Positions 1 through 10,984 of a stretch of 64,000 nt of DNA are shown one piece after another. A program made the position numbers and the translations under genes. The DNA lies in assembly GCA_951804985.1 (NCBI GenBank), contig OX638133.1, positions 33,567,963-33,631,962 of the forward strand, written 5' to 3'. Under the pieces are notes generated by a model. The model was not told the origin of the DNA and searched no databases. It saw only the letters and a program-made list of their open reading frames with translations. This stretch comes from Dryomyza anilis. Its lineage: Eukaryota > Arthropoda > Insecta > Diptera > Dryomyzidae. Within the stretch, counting starts at the first letter, position 1, and each line of letters begins with the position of its first letter.

Positions 1-611
1 ATTTTGGAGGGCCAATTTCCCTGTCTCGTTTGTCCCCGACCAGACCTCCCACCGGGGTAAGTGAACCCCTTACTACGTAAAACTCACAACAAAATATATA
101 AATAATCAAAACTTTAATGGCATTATTACTGCGTTATGAATATGTAACTTTTGGAGTCAAAAAACACATTTTATTACATAAAACTGAAGTTCAAGCACAA
201 TATGGATTTCTCTTCTTTAGTAAAAGTGGGTCCTAATGTTACGTTTACAGTATCAAGTTGAAGTTGATCTGACATCTCATTCGCGTTTTAAAACAAAAAT
301 TGACTTTGCCCCAATGTCGACTTAGCCCCGGTCTCCCCTACTGTCACCGACTCTATGCTTGAAAATCAAATGAATGTGTTCCTCATAACAACAAAGCACC
401 AAGTACTGTCGAAACAAAATACAAACAAGACGTAGCTGTAGTGAAGAATTCGATAATAAAGTGCAGTAAAAAATGAAATACTGAAATGAACTGCTTATGA
501 CACTGAGCACTCACTGTATTTTACATTTCTGTTTTATCATTCTTACTCTAAGGAATTTTTCAATAATATTGAAATATAGAAAAAATTCAAAAGGTATAAG
601 AAAATCATATA
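1..611. other. Intergenic DNA, nothing recognised
   Basis: There is no coding signal beyond short chance ORFs. The first 60 bases are less AT-rich than the rest, but nothing can be assigned to them. Confidence 0.5.
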
Positions 612-812
612 ATGGGCCATTTTCATAGAAAATTCTGTAAACAAACGTTTTGAATTCAATGTCACAATACAAAAAATTGTTCTTCAAACAAATTGAATTC
701 GTTCAGCTCAAAGCTAATGGATTGAATTCATTTGAAAAATAATTTTTTGTACAGAGACATCGAATTCAAAAAAGTTTGTTTACAAATTTTATATGAAATT
801 CGATATGAATTC
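612..812. repeat. Palindromic MITE-like element, family G copy 1
   Basis: The two halves are inverted copies of about 75-100 bases. The left arm has GTAAACAAACGTTTTGAATT and the right arm read in reverse has GTAAACAAACTTTTTTGAAT. Both outer ends begin TAATGGG when read inward. A second, diverged copy lies near 39848-40046, so this is a dispersed foldback element and not a chance palindrome. It has no coding capacity. Confidence 0.6.
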
Positions 813-827
813 CCATTAAGCAATTTA

Positions 828-1250
828 GGAGCGCTCTGAAATTGGAGTCATAAAGGAGACCAATTTTTGAGTGTTTTATGAGCCCTCAGAAAAATTACTC
901 TTAAAAGAATATCATTTAAGACTGTTTTCGAAGTTCTCAAAAATATTACTCATAAAAGATTCATATTTAGGAGTTAATTAGGATCCCTCATAAATTGGAC
1001 TCCTAAAAGCATCAAAAAATAAAATTGTTTCTGAGCGCTCAGAAAATAGACTCATAAAAGTTCTATATTTTAGAACGTTTTAGGAACGCTCCAAAATTTT
1101 ACTCATAAAAGAGTCCCATTTATGAGCGCTTTAGGAGCCCCCTCAAATCAAACTCATAAAATCATCAAATTTAGGAGAATTTTAGGAGCACTCAGAAAAG
1201 GGAGTCATAAAAGTATCTTATTTATGCTGGCTTTAGGAGCCTACTGTTTA
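828..1250. repeat. Degenerate tandem repeat, period about 70 bp
   Basis: About six decayed units alternate an ACTCATAAAAG motif with a TTTTAGGAGCGCTC motif. Spacing and sequence vary, as in an old minisatellite. The short ORF through it is a by-product. Confidence 0.6.
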
Positions 1251-1526
1251 AATAAAATTGAAATACTTATATTCGTTTCGAATTTGAAATCAAACGAAAA
1301 ATAATAAAATATTAGTGTAAATTCAACAGACAAACCTGCATATTAAATGGATTTTTTAAAATGAATGCATTTTCTCACGGATGACTGGACTAAGATAAAC
1401 ATGAACATGTACTATGTTGGATTAATTTCAGACACATTCTATAGTTCTGAAGAAAGAAAAACTACTCGGATTTTTAAAGCGTGTGCACTACCCATGTTTC
1501 TGTAGCCTTTTTAGAATCCTTTCAGT

Positions 1527-1815
1527 GCTCAAATATGAGTGTTTTAGGAGTAATAAAAGTGTCAGAAATATGAGGGTTTTTGGGCTCATAAAATGGGGCC
1601 CTCTACCCAGGGATTGGGAGCCTTTTTGGGCACTTTCTAGCGCTCAAATATGAGTGTTTTAGGTGTAATAAAAGAGTCAGAAATATGAGGGTTTTTGGGC
1701 TCATAAAATGGGGCCCTCTACCCAGGAGTCGGGAGCCTTTTGTGACTCTTTTAAGTGCACATATATGTGGGTAACACTCATAAATATGACACATTTAGGA
1801 GTCTTAAAAGACTCA
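1527..1815. repeat. Tandem duplication, 115-bp period
   Basis: Two nearly identical units start at 1527 and 1642 (GCTCAAATATGAGTGTTTTA in both). Each contains GGGGCCCTCTACCCAGG. They are followed by a decayed third unit. The CATAAAA and TTTAGGAGTC words also occur in the 828-1250 array, so the two arrays are probably one expanded family. Confidence 0.75.
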
Positions 1816-1894
1816 AAATGTTTGCTGGGTTCGATCGAATGTCGGAACATGGCCCAATATTTTTCAAAAAAAAAAAATACACTACACAACAGTC

Positions 1895-3275
1895 ATTCTG
1901 CGCAGCAGTCAAGTTTATTTTTGTATTACGTAAAAAGACGCCCTGATTCCGAAAATACGGTTTAATAATGTTTCTTTGGATAGGTTTACAAAATAAGGGC
2001 CAATAACTTTTAAACCGAGGTTTCATAAAGGTGCGCACATATATTTGTAAATATCTCGCGTTCTAAATAACACCTATGATCAAGAGTTATACCGAAAGAA
2101 AGTTAATTGAATATCCAATAAACATTAATCAGAACATTTTTAAATTGGTTCATTAGTTTAAGAGAACTCGATAAGAGAACTTGAAACAAGCTTTTTTTTC
2201 AACAAAAATTTAAAATAAAAATCATGATATACAAATTTTAATTTTCCAAAATTAGTCCACACTCTTTCGAAGAAATTGAGCTATTAACGACAAGATTATA
2301 TGGGTAACATTTGAGGATCACGTCATAAAAATAAAAAATGTGATCGGATCACGCTCATTTTTTGAGCACCTACAGATAGATCATTGCTAGTAATTAATTT
2401 TAAATTTTATAACTTTATCTTTAATACTTTACGAGATATGTGATTCTAAAAAGTAAACCCATATCTCGTAGTGGATGTAGTAGATTACGTTGGCTAATTC
2501 GACTCGTTTTCGAACTTTGAATTACTATTCTACTAAAATATATTGAAAATAAATTTCACATCTTTCGGAATAGCAGTTTTAAAGTTATCGTGTGTAGGCG
2601 GACAGACAGACCGTCATATCTAAATCGACTCGGAAAGTGATGTTGATCAAGAAAATATATACTTTTTCATACCAGTAACGCCTACTAAGAGGCGCTAAAA
2701 TATCCTCACATACATTTTATAATTTGTAACCCATGGGTATAGGGTATAAATAAAATGCGATTTTTTTTAGTCAATACTCAATTTTAAAGCTTTCACATGA
2801 TTTTTTCTGTTCTCAAAATGTATCCATAGATTTCTTTTAATTTTACATCATTTTCTTTAAAAATGTGTGGGCTAGTTTTGGAATATTACAAACTGTGTAT
2901 CATCTTGCGATTTTATTTTTTGGTTATTTTTTAAATGCATTTTTGAATAAAATTTTGGTTGAAATAATTTACATTTTTCGAGTTCTTCTATAAAGTTCTC
3001 TTAAACCATTGAACAAATTCCAAAGGGTTGTAACAAATATTTATTGGATATTTAATTACCTTTCATTTTATATAACAATTGAGCATATAAGTTTTATTAA
3101 ACGCGAGATATTTACAAATATATGTGACCACCTTTTTGAAAGCTCAGTACAAAAATTATTGCCCGAAATCTCGTAAACCTACCCATAAAAAAAATTTTGA
3201 ATTCATATATTCAAATTCTGCGAGTCATTTCGAATAATACAAAATTAATGGAATTTACTGCGCAAACTTTTTGTT
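1895..3275. mobile_element. Foldback element with 350-400 bp arms and a DINE-like relic in the loop
   Basis: The arms 1897-2285 and 2830-3273 are diverged inverted copies. Landmarks are TTTGTAAATATCTCGCG at about 2044 against its complement at about 3100, TCCAATAAACATT against its complement near 3040, and the GCGCAG ends. The loop, about 2310-2760, carries a GGCGGACAGACAGACCG core followed by a TTGATCAAG motif and a GGGTATAGGGTATAAA end. This is the same order of landmarks as the DINE-like elements elsewhere in the window, but much more decayed. Confidence 0.6.
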
Positions 3276-3630
3276 CTCATTTTGTTGTGTAGTGTTATTG
3301 GTTATATTGCTTTTCGAACATAGCGTTGTTTTTGTTGTACAAAATTTTATTTTAACAATTTTTTTATATAATGTTCGTTGTATTTTTTATAAACTCATTA
3401 ATACCGACAACAACATTACTCCGTTCGATGGCAAAAGCCAGACTTTTTGTTGTTTTCAATGTTCGTCTTCTCACTCGTTACTCGTTGCGCTCACTCACTG
3501 TACTTGTTGAATTTTCAGCGACAGTAGTGTCATTTCGTTTTGTTTTTTAAACATTGAATGTCTTGAAAAAATGTCTTGACACTACTTGACACCAATGTAA
3601 CAAAATGAAGTTAATGCGCTGGTGGTGTAG
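3276..3630. other. Intergenic DNA, nothing recognised
   Basis: This stretch has a T-rich run and a short ORF at 3271-3510 with no family resemblance. I see no feature I can support. Confidence 0.4.
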
Positions 3631-3981
3631 CCCTAGTAGAAATTTTACCAAGGTCATTATCGGGAACTAATCATTTAATTATTACCTTGTCATAATCCGA
3701 CCAGTAACATGACAAACATGATTTGGTCATGATCATGCGCTCAGAGAATTTTGACAGATAATTTGTTGAACAGACTCGTGTTAATTTTACATGATACTTT
3801 TAACTGTGGAAAAGAACAACAATTCTATAAATTAACTTTTAAAATTCAGTATCACAAAAAACACTTAACATGATCAATCTGTTTGAAAAAAAATAACTTG
3901 AAATCTGTTTAATTTCTCTTTAAATTTACATGATTTTTTCCCTGAGTGTGTCATCCATAATAGGGCAAATTTCTACTAGGG
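3631..3981. mobile_element. MITE-like element, family E copy 1
   Basis: The terminal inverted repeats are CCCTAGTAGAAATTT on the left and AAATTTCTACTAGGG on the right, about 15 bp and exact. The interior contains GGTCATTATCGGGAACTAATC and a TCATAATCCGACCAGTAACA motif. These words recur in the copy at 49425-49853 and in fragments at 4905-5010, 42300-42470 and 53950-54020. There is no ORF. Small size and exact ends fit a non-autonomous cut-and-paste transposon. Confidence 0.75.
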
Positions 3982-4097
3982 CGACTGTCATTGCAAAATG
4001 CACTCAATACTGTAGAGTGCAGTAGTACATATTTTACAAATAGTAGTAATTTATTTTTTTAAATAGGGTTTTAAAGAGGATACATGGTGCTATATAA

Positions 4098-4205
4098 CAA
4101 TGCATAAAAATCGAACACTCTCAACATTTGAGCTACGCGTTTTATATTTGTACTCAAAGTGATGAGACCCATAGTTTAATGCCAACTCGGAACGGAGGGT
4201 GAAAG
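4098..4205 (-). repeat. SINE fragment, 3' body only
   Basis: The sequence around GTACTCAAAGTGATGAGACC and the following GCCAACTCGGAACGGAGGGT matches the body of the tRNA-derived SINE at 21760-22081 in reverse orientation. The tRNA-like head and the ATT tail are missing or decayed. Confidence 0.65.
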
Positions 4206-4456
4206 ATTTTTATGAAAAAGGCCGTCGAAACTGCCTCAGGCGCATTACAACGAAACTGCCCCAAGAATAATTACATAGTAGAATTTTCGCTTCAACGACG
4301 AATGCTCCCCCGTCTATCCTATATTAAAATCTAGATACACGTAATTCATAAATACTCAATGTTTTATTTAATGATTAACATTTTTATTTATTTTATTTTA
4401 CAAAAAATGTATACATAAATTCAAGAATATTTCTTGTCTTCAGTTCACAACAATGT

Positions 4457-4642
4457 TTATCCATGTTTCTTGCCGCCACCTTTTCCTCCTTTGCCGCCGC
4501 CGCCATAACCGCCGCCTCCACTTTTACCACCTTTTTTACCGCCGCCGCCACCCTTGCCCTTGGTTGCCTCAACCATGTTGGAGTGAGTGCCCAAAATGGA
4601 CAAAAAAACTAGCAACGATACTAAGAAAAGAGAAAATTTCAT
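4457..4642 (-). CDS. Small secreted Gly/Lys-rich peptide
   Basis: A 61-residue single-exon protein. Residues 1-20 or so are a typical signal peptide (MKFSLFLVSLLVFLSILG), so the product should enter the secretory pathway. The rest, from about TKGKGG onward, is almost only glycine and lysine with one tyrosine and a KKHG end, giving a flexible, strongly cationic peptide. The start is the ATG at 4642; the reading frame stays open further upstream but has no earlier ATG. A TATA box lies at 4699-4706, and an AATAAA signal in the T/A-rich tail near 4385-4395 fits the 3' end. Glycine-rich secreted peptides of flies include cuticle, eggshell, salivary and antimicrobial proteins. The sequence does not decide between these. 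No cysteines are present. Confidence 0.75.
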   Translation of the reverse strand: MKFSLFLVSLLVFLSILGTHSNMVEATKGKGGGGGKKGGKSGGGGYGGGGKGGKGGGKKHG

Positions 4643-4698
4643 ATTGCACTTCAAAGCCACACAAGTTGCTCTGCAATTTGTCCGAAAACTACACAGAG

Positions 4699-4706
4699 CT
4701 TATATA
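4699..4706 (-). promoter_or_regulatory. TATA box of the Gly/Lys-rich peptide gene
   Basis: TATATAAG on the minus strand, about 57 bases before the ATG at 4642. A start site about 30 bases downstream would leave a leader of roughly 30 bases, a normal arrangement for a short, strongly induced fly gene. Confidence 0.6.
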
Positions 4707-4904
4707 GGAAAACAATTCAGAATCCAGACATGGTCTCACATTTTTCTTTTAAATGTGAATCATGCTTATAAATAAATAATTACTTAATTATTATACCTAC
4801 TACTAATATTAATTAATATGTTTTAACACGAAGAATCTGTTAAATGTAAAAGTTAACACGAACGTAATTAATATGGGGATGTACGCCTGTCCATGTACAA
4901 ATTT

Positions 4905-5341
4905 ACCCTACTAGGAAAATCATAACCATGGTCAGATTATAATGGTTATGTAAGTGATCGGGTTATGACATGGTCAAAATACTAGGATGGTCAAAATACT
5001 AGGATCAGATCAATTTCTAATATTGTAGGTTGTTTTAAAAGAATTAGGAATTAGAATGAGCGAGATTTTCGAGTTTCGATCTCGAAAATGTTTTACACCT
5101 CGAATCTCGTCTCGAATTTTCACGAATATGAATGTATGATATGATTATACTATCATCAATCTTAATCTCGAATCTCAATTTAGAATTAGGTATTCACACG
5201 AGCGAGATTTTCGTGTCCCGATCTCGAAAATTTTCGAAATCTTGAATCACGTCTCGAATTATTGCGAGTATTTAATGTATGATATATAACTATCATCAAT
5301 CCTTATTTCGAATCTCAAATTGGAATCTCGTTTCGAATTTC
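4905..5341. repeat. Family E fragment followed by a 142-bp tandem duplication
   Basis: About 4905-5010 carries CCCTACTAGG and GATCGGGTTATGACATGGTC, words of family E. From 5058 and again from 5200 there are two related units beginning GAGCGAGATTTTCG, rich in CTCGAATCTCG and sharing a TATGATAT...ACTATCATCAATC motif. The period is 142 bp. The following 5341-5400 continues in TCGATCGA-rich sequence. Confidence 0.6.
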
Positions 5342-5610
5342 GAGTTTCGATCGATCGAGACTTCGATTTTCGTCGATCGATTTTCGTCTCCTACGCATCA
5401 CTAAAAAGAATACGGTGTTGCTAAAATTATTTTGTTATGAATTTAAAAATTTTATTGCCTTCTCCAATATTAAAAAAAAAAACAAAGAAATATTCACAAA
5501 AATATGATTTCAACATAATTCAATTTTCCACCAACACACTCCACTCGTATGCGTCGTCCTTGCGTTGGCGTCCTTGTGCAACGCATCGCATCGTTGCGTC
5601 CGATGTCTAG

Positions 5611-5772
5611 CTAACGCTGACTCTCGTCCATGTTCACAGGACGACGTGTGGTTGTTGTGGCAGGACGTCCACGTGGACTAGGCTCAGGTACAGCGCCCGT
5701 TGGTGCTATTATTCCCAAACTTCCAAGTGCTGCGACGAGTGCGATAATAAAGAAAACACTTAGATATTTCAT
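5611..5772 (-). CDS. Small secreted Pro/Arg/Thr-rich peptide
   Basis: A 53-residue single-exon protein. Residues 1 to about 24 form a signal peptide (MKYLSVFFIIALVAALGSLG, then IIAPTGA). The predicted mature part is about 25 residues, VPEPSPRGRPATTTTRRP followed by an acidic end (DESQR). The threonine run is a likely O-glycosylation site, and the RGRP and RRP stretches are basic. The ATG at 5772 is chosen because it starts the signal peptide; the frame is open upstream. A TATA box at 5841-5848 supports transcription from this strand. The shape (short, secreted, Pro/Arg-rich) resembles insect immune-induced or seminal peptides, but I recognise no family and see no NF-kB-type site close by. Confidence 0.7.
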   Translation of the reverse strand: MKYLSVFFIIALVAALGSLGIIAPTGAVPEPSPRGRPATTTTRRPVNMDESQR

Positions 5773-5840
5773 TTCGGCGATAACGATATGTTTAACGACA
5801 GTTTTCAAGTTACTGTTCAAAATTTTACAAATGTTTCGAG

Positions 5841-5848
5841 TTTTTATA
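5841..5848 (-). promoter_or_regulatory. TATA box of the 53-residue secreted peptide gene
   Basis: TATAAAAA on the minus strand about 70 bases before the ATG at 5772. An initiator-like AACAGTAAC follows about 25-30 bases downstream. Confidence 0.6.
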
Positions 5849-6266
5849 CAATTTTTGCAAGTTGCATTTGCTGTGTTGCACATAAATCAGATGCGGATAA
5901 AAATCTATTTTTTTTATTTTGAAAACTTTTACAAATAAATTTTAACTCGTTAAGAAAAACTGTCAACAGCAATTTGGGTTTGGTTTGACGACGACAGCAA
6001 CAATTGTTGTTCATTCGTTAAGATCACAATCAGTTTGCTAATAATGTTGTTAACATCGCTGGGCGGACAAACGATTAAACAATTAGCTTAGTACTGATGT
6101 GAGAAACTTTAAACGGGCTGCAATCAAGCGTTGTATTTGTCTACGTTATTTTTTTGTTTTGGTTAAAAATTTCCAGAACTAAAAGCTATAATTGGATATT
6201 TGTAGCTAGATAAAAAAAAGAGTCTTTGTCCATTTCCAATACTTTTGTTAAGACCCCTTATTTATT

Positions 6267-7134
6267 CACAGAACTTCAATATGATGAATTTATTCATAAA
6301 TATTATGAATTTTTTCACCAACTACCAGTTTCATCATATTGATACCACCGTTCATTAAATGACATATTAATGAATGCATTCATTATATATATGAACAAAA
6401 TATTCAATACAATGAATTTGAATTGTCATATTGATGAATTTGTTCATAATATTTTTTCAAAAAAAATTTTTTTTTTATAAAAAAAATCAAAAAAAAAGTG
6501 TTGTAAAAATTTTATTTAAAAAATAACAGAAAAAATTTTTATAAAAATTATCAGAAAAAAATTTTTTAGGGAAGAGAAATAGTTCCGAAAAAACATTTTT
6601 CCAAAAAAAAATTTTTTGTTCGAAAAAAAAATTGGTTCGAAAAAAATAATTTTTCGAAAAAAAAAATTGTTCGAAAAAAATATTTTTTTCAAAAATATAT
6701 TTTTTAAAAATATAACTTTTTATTAATAAAAAGTAGTAATTATAATAAATATATTATAAAACATTTTACTAATTTATGCATGTCGAGCAAGCATTATATA
6801 AGAAGTAACATACAAGAACTACGTGAGAACTAAGAAGTACGGCAAAAATTGAACGAAAAAAAAAATATGTTGGTAGAAATTTGGTTTAATGAACAGCGTT
6901 CTTCAATATGATGAACATATATGTTGTATTTTATGTTTTTGTTCATTAATATGATGAAACGTATTCTTCACATACAATCATCATATTGAAGAACACTTTT
7001 TCGACAGTTTCCAAGCGTTCTTCATATTTATGATAGCATTTATAACATTGATGGCGTAAGTCATTAATATTATGAATGAATCCTGGTTTGAAGAACGGAA
7101 TTCATCAATATGATGTACATTTTTTTTCTGTGTA
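6267..7134. mobile_element. Non-autonomous element with TTCATCAATATGATGAA-type subterminal repeats, family H
   Basis: The left end reads CACAGAACTTCAATATGATG. The right end read in reverse reads CTACACAGAAAAAAAATGTA followed by CATCATATTGATGAATTCC. Between them the word TTCATCATATTGATGAA and its halves occur more than ten times in both orientations, concentrated near both ends. The centre (about 6470-6720) is a T/A homopolymer region with a (TTCGAAAAAAA)-like array. There is no ORF. Repeated subterminal words at both ends are what a transposase binding array looks like. Confidence 0.6.
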
Positions 7135-7642
7135 GTTGTCTCTTTTTTGAACGCAATATAAAATATATACTTTTATATTTTGCAAGACTTCCATGCCAAG
7201 CACCACAATATAGACTCATATTTAGTGTACGTCACAAAATATCACAAAAGTTTTTCGGTTTTCAAACTAATGAAGTACGAGGCGCAAAGGAATCTTGATC
7301 AAATTTTTTGTTGTGTACTTTGCAAAGTTTTGTAATTAGTAAATGAAATACAAATATGTCATATAAATTCACAAACAAAACATTAATTATGGCAGACAGT
7401 GGTAAAATCAAAACGTTTTGAGCTGCCTTCAAAAAAATGCATTGAAATATTTTTTAAAAATTCTTTTGAAGAGTCTACTACATAGAGTGGTTCGTGATCT
7501 AACTTTTTGCATTAATAGAATACAATTTATATGACTTGTCATTGATTTTTGTACGATTTTTTAAAACAGCTCCTTTTTAGATCTCTTGAAAAATCATTGT
7601 GTAAAGCTAGATATTGGTTAAATTTAACAAACAACCAAGTCA

Positions 7643-8009
7643 TTTAGCGTATTCATAGTCCGTCGTATTTTAGTATGGTATTCGTACCATGTAGTAGTAA
7701 AAGTAAAATACCATAAGTGTTGTATTTAAGAGTAGCCCTGAGACATGTTTTTTGGTGTCGTATTTTGTGAAAGGCAGAAAAAATGTAAAATTGAATATTA
7801 AAAGTGCACATAAAATGCTAATTTATTTGTATTTAATTTCAAATCGAGAAATATTTTGAAAAAAATCCCAAATTTATAACAATCAGCTGCATTTATTTGA
7901 CGAAGTATTTGAACAAGCAGAAAAGTGATGCTCACAGTTTAATTGCCGTACTGTCGTAGGTATTCATACAATGTCGTACAACAATACCATGAAACTGTGA
8001 ATGCGCTAT
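7643..8009. mobile_element. MITE-like element, family D copy 1
   Basis: The ends are TTAGCGTATTCATAG on the left and CTGTGAATGCGCTA on the right, an imperfect terminal inverted repeat of about 20 bp. It shares long stretches with the copy at 44392-44816 in opposite orientation: GTATGGTATTCGTACCATGT, CTGAGACATGTTTTTTG and CAGCTGCATTTATTTGACGA. There is no ORF. Confidence 0.75.
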
Positions 8010-8621
8010 TTTTTTATTTCTGTATTATTTCATATTTATTTACAACAAATACAAATAAATACATTCAGAGTATATACAAAATATTAATGTAAAGAACAAA
8101 AAAAAAAAATGATAATGCAAAAAATTATTGTGAAGGAAAAATATTGAATATCTATTGGAAATAAGAGTAGCCAGTAATACGACTTATACAGATGCATTAA
8201 AGTAAAATACAATTAATAACAATCATATTGTGTCTTGCGGTGCGACTTATATAATAGCCAGTCTCTAAACAATTGATTAACTATGTTAACATCAACCATT
8301 TTCGACAATTATTATGGTTATTAGACGTAATAGATCTTAACAATAGTCTATTGTAAATATCTAATTATAAAGAAATATTGTTTAATTATAATAAATATAG
8401 GTTTACTTTTAACCTGTTTACTCTTTGTAAGTTTATTAATATAAATAAAAATAATTGCTGAATTTAAAAAATAATAATGTCAATGATACAATTATTGGTC
8501 TCATCGATCAAAAATAATCACAATAAAAGAAACAATAGTAATTATTTTAAATATTAAAAATGTGATTTTGACAAAATAATGATCAAATATGGCAAATGTA
8601 CAAATAATTATCGTAAAATCA
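8010..8621. other. Intergenic DNA, nothing recognised
   Basis: Very AT-rich and without ORFs, terminal repeats or a promoter-like cluster. Confidence 0.4.
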
Positions 8622-9275
8622 AACTAGTTGGGAAGGTTAGATCACATGGGAAATTTTAAAGTAGGTGTTATTATGATAGTTAGGATTTTCAAAATTATAG
8701 TCGGTCTAAGCCGACTATAAATACCCTACACATATGTGTGGTTACCATTCAAAGTGATATATAGGTCACCAGGGTACACGAATCCTGAAAATAACTACAA
8801 ACTTTCCATCCCTGAAGAATTTTATTTCATTTGATACCCATATTTACAAATGGGTATGTGTACCGAATTTTGATTTTTCTTTTGGGAACCACAAGTCGTT
8901 TCGTGGGAAAACATTATTTGACCAAAAAAGTTTACCTAAGCACGTGTACAGTAAAATTGATTTGTAGATGTAAATTTTATATGAGGTATTTGAACATAAG
9001 TGGTCAGTTCTCAGGTCACAATAAACCGATCATGATAATTTTCTTGTTCAGACAGCTTAGATATATAAGTAATCTAAATGCTCTAGCTCTTCAACTTTTT
9101 CTGTAATCGTGATTTCAACAGACAGAAGGACAGACGGACATCGCTAAATCGACTCAGGAGGTCATGCTGATCAAGAATATATATACTTTTCCATACCGGA
9201 GATGCTTTTTTCAGGGTGTTACAAACGGCGTACCAAACTGAATATACCCTTTCAATCTTAGTGTAGGGAATAAAA
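8622..9275 (+). mobile_element. DINE-1/Helentron-like non-autonomous element, copy 1
   Basis: It begins AACTAGTTGGGAAGGTTAGA and ends AGTGTAGGGAATAAAAA. Near the left end is a hairpin (TATAGTCGG...CCGACTATA) followed by ACACATATGTGTGG. The middle holds a short (GACAGAAGGACAGACGGACA) block, then AATCGACTCAGGAGGTCA, TGATCAAGAATATATATAC and the 3' region ending in a GGGTAT-type stem. This layout, with no terminal inverted repeats, a GTCY-type microsatellite core and a hairpin at the 3' end, is the known architecture of DINE-1/HINE elements. This copy has the shortest microsatellite, so it has either not expanded or has lost units. Confidence 0.75.
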
Positions 9276-9630
9276 AGGCAGATTTTAAAAAATCCACAAC
9301 AGGATTCTGTTTAAACAGAATTTTATATTAATAAACTACCCAAGTGGAAATTTAGTTCAGAAAGCGATCATTGGTTGATCAGGCTTGCCTCTCTGGTTGT
9401 TATCCTGATCAGGTTACCAGATCAAGTTACATGATCTTACCCTTATCCTAACCTTAAATCAATCGATGTACCTATATTTATATACTTCTGAAAGTTATTT
9501 TATCAAATTTTATCAAGTTTTGTGAACACACAAAGTTGTCTCAATAACTTTTGTATTGACAAAAGGTCAACGTTAACTATTACACAGTGCAACAAATGTC
9601 CAACTTTTTCTTCCATATTCCGATTTAATA

Positions 9631-9850
9631 ACACCCAGAAAAAAATACTATATAAATAATAGTTTTTTACTATTAAAAATAGTCAATAGGATAAATTAAT
9701 ATTTTAATCGGAAAATACTATTAAATACTAGAAAATACCATGACATTGCCATAGAGTTTATATGAAAAGATTTATTTTTTGTATACTATTAAATCAATAA
9801 TTGTCCTATTGACCAATTTTAATGGAATTTGAGGGAATTTTTTTTGGGTG
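9631..9850. mobile_element. MITE family A, copy 1
   Basis: About 215 bp with terminal inverted repeats CACCCAGAAAAAAA and TTTTTTTTGGGTG. The interior carries TACTATATAAATAATAG, AAAATAGTCAATAGGATAAA and TTGTCCTATTGACCAATTTT. It is inverted relative to the copy at 10528-10731. There is no coding capacity. Confidence 0.8.
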
Positions 9851-10299
9851 AACGATTTTAGGGTAACATGGGGTGGCTGATCTCGAGTCTGTCAGCTCAG
9901 GGTTACTCACAATTTGGGGTCAAATATGAACAATTAGGGTGACAGTACACAAAATATTTTAATTTCAGAAGTTACTGGTTGTGTTTCTTCAGCAATATTG
10001 TTTATCACGAATAGGCAGTATTTTTTTTACTTTGACACCATCGTCCCAACGCTTTTCTATAACCTCCGTTTTTTTGAATTTTAACCCTACTAATTAATTT
10101 GACATACCGTGTGAACGCTTGAGAAAACTATTATACTCTCTTTGGCAAATCTATTCCCCATAAAAATGAGGTGGGGTCCTCAAATAACAAAATTGCCTAA
10201 GATCCACAATTTCAACAGAATACTAAAAAAAAACAATATTTTTTTTTTATTTTGTTGATTACGTAGCATGCACATTTGACAAACATTTTCGAAATCAGT

Positions 10300-10430
10300 A
10301 GGTGTAGGTGTAGGGTATCATAGGTGCAGGGTATAAAAATCATTTAATCGGTCGAGCTGTTCTGTTCAGTAGGTGTATCATAGGTGTAGGGTATAAAAAT
10401 CATCTAAATCGGTCGAGCTCTTCTCCAGTT
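10300..10430. repeat. Tandem duplication, about 61-bp period
   Basis: GGGTATAAAAATCATTTAAT then CGGTCGAGCTGTTCT occurs at about 10328, and GGGTATAAAAATCATCTAAA then TCGGTCGAGCTCTTCT at about 10390, each preceded by a TAGGTG...TCATAGGTG block. The 9851-10299 stretch before it holds nothing I recognise. Confidence 0.6.
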
Positions 10431-10527
10431 ATTGCAAAACGAACGCACAGCAACCGATTTGTATATATAAGATAATCAGATTTAATATGGTATTTAGATT
10501 TTACAGCCATTTGAAGTTAAAGATGTG

Positions 10528-10731
10528 CACCCAGAAAAAAAATCCCTCAAATCCCATTAAAATTGGTCAATAGGACAATTATTGATTTAATAGTATACAA
10601 GAAATGTTCATATAAACTCAATGGCAATGTCATGGTTTTTCTAGTATTTTCCGATTAAAATAATAATTTTTCCTATTGAATATTTTTAATAGTAAAAAAA
10701 CTATTATTTATATAGTATTTTTTTCTGGGTG
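10528..10731. mobile_element. MITE family A, copy 2
   Basis: 204 bp bounded by CACCCAGAAAAAAAA and TTTTTTTCTGGGTG. It is nearly collinear with the copy at 26808-27756 (CCCTCAAATCCCATTAAAAT in both) and inverted relative to copy 1. It is the best reference for the family because both ends are complete and nothing is inserted in it. Confidence 0.85.
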
Positions 10732-10984
10732 TGGTATCTTGATTCCTACTATAACGATCCATATGATTTTTATACCATATAATCAGATTTAACGTGGGAT
10801 AAAAAGTGCGAAGTTTGACCCATCTTCGACGCTCCATTTAAATTATACAGCCATCTTATTAATCAGATAACTGGATTAATCGATTAATCAGGACTCTAAT
10901 TATACATAATTTAGATTAATTAATACAGCCCTAGTATTAATTAAAAAATCTAAAATGAGAAACATTTAGTCGATTCAGAATTCT

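Noticed and set aside
1701..2038. ORFs around the tandem repeat and foldback edge
   Set aside because: They run through repetitive DNA on both strands with no domain.
4453..4707. 84-codon plus-strand ORF (RRRHNRR)
   Set aside because: It is the complement of the Gly/Lys-rich peptide gene.
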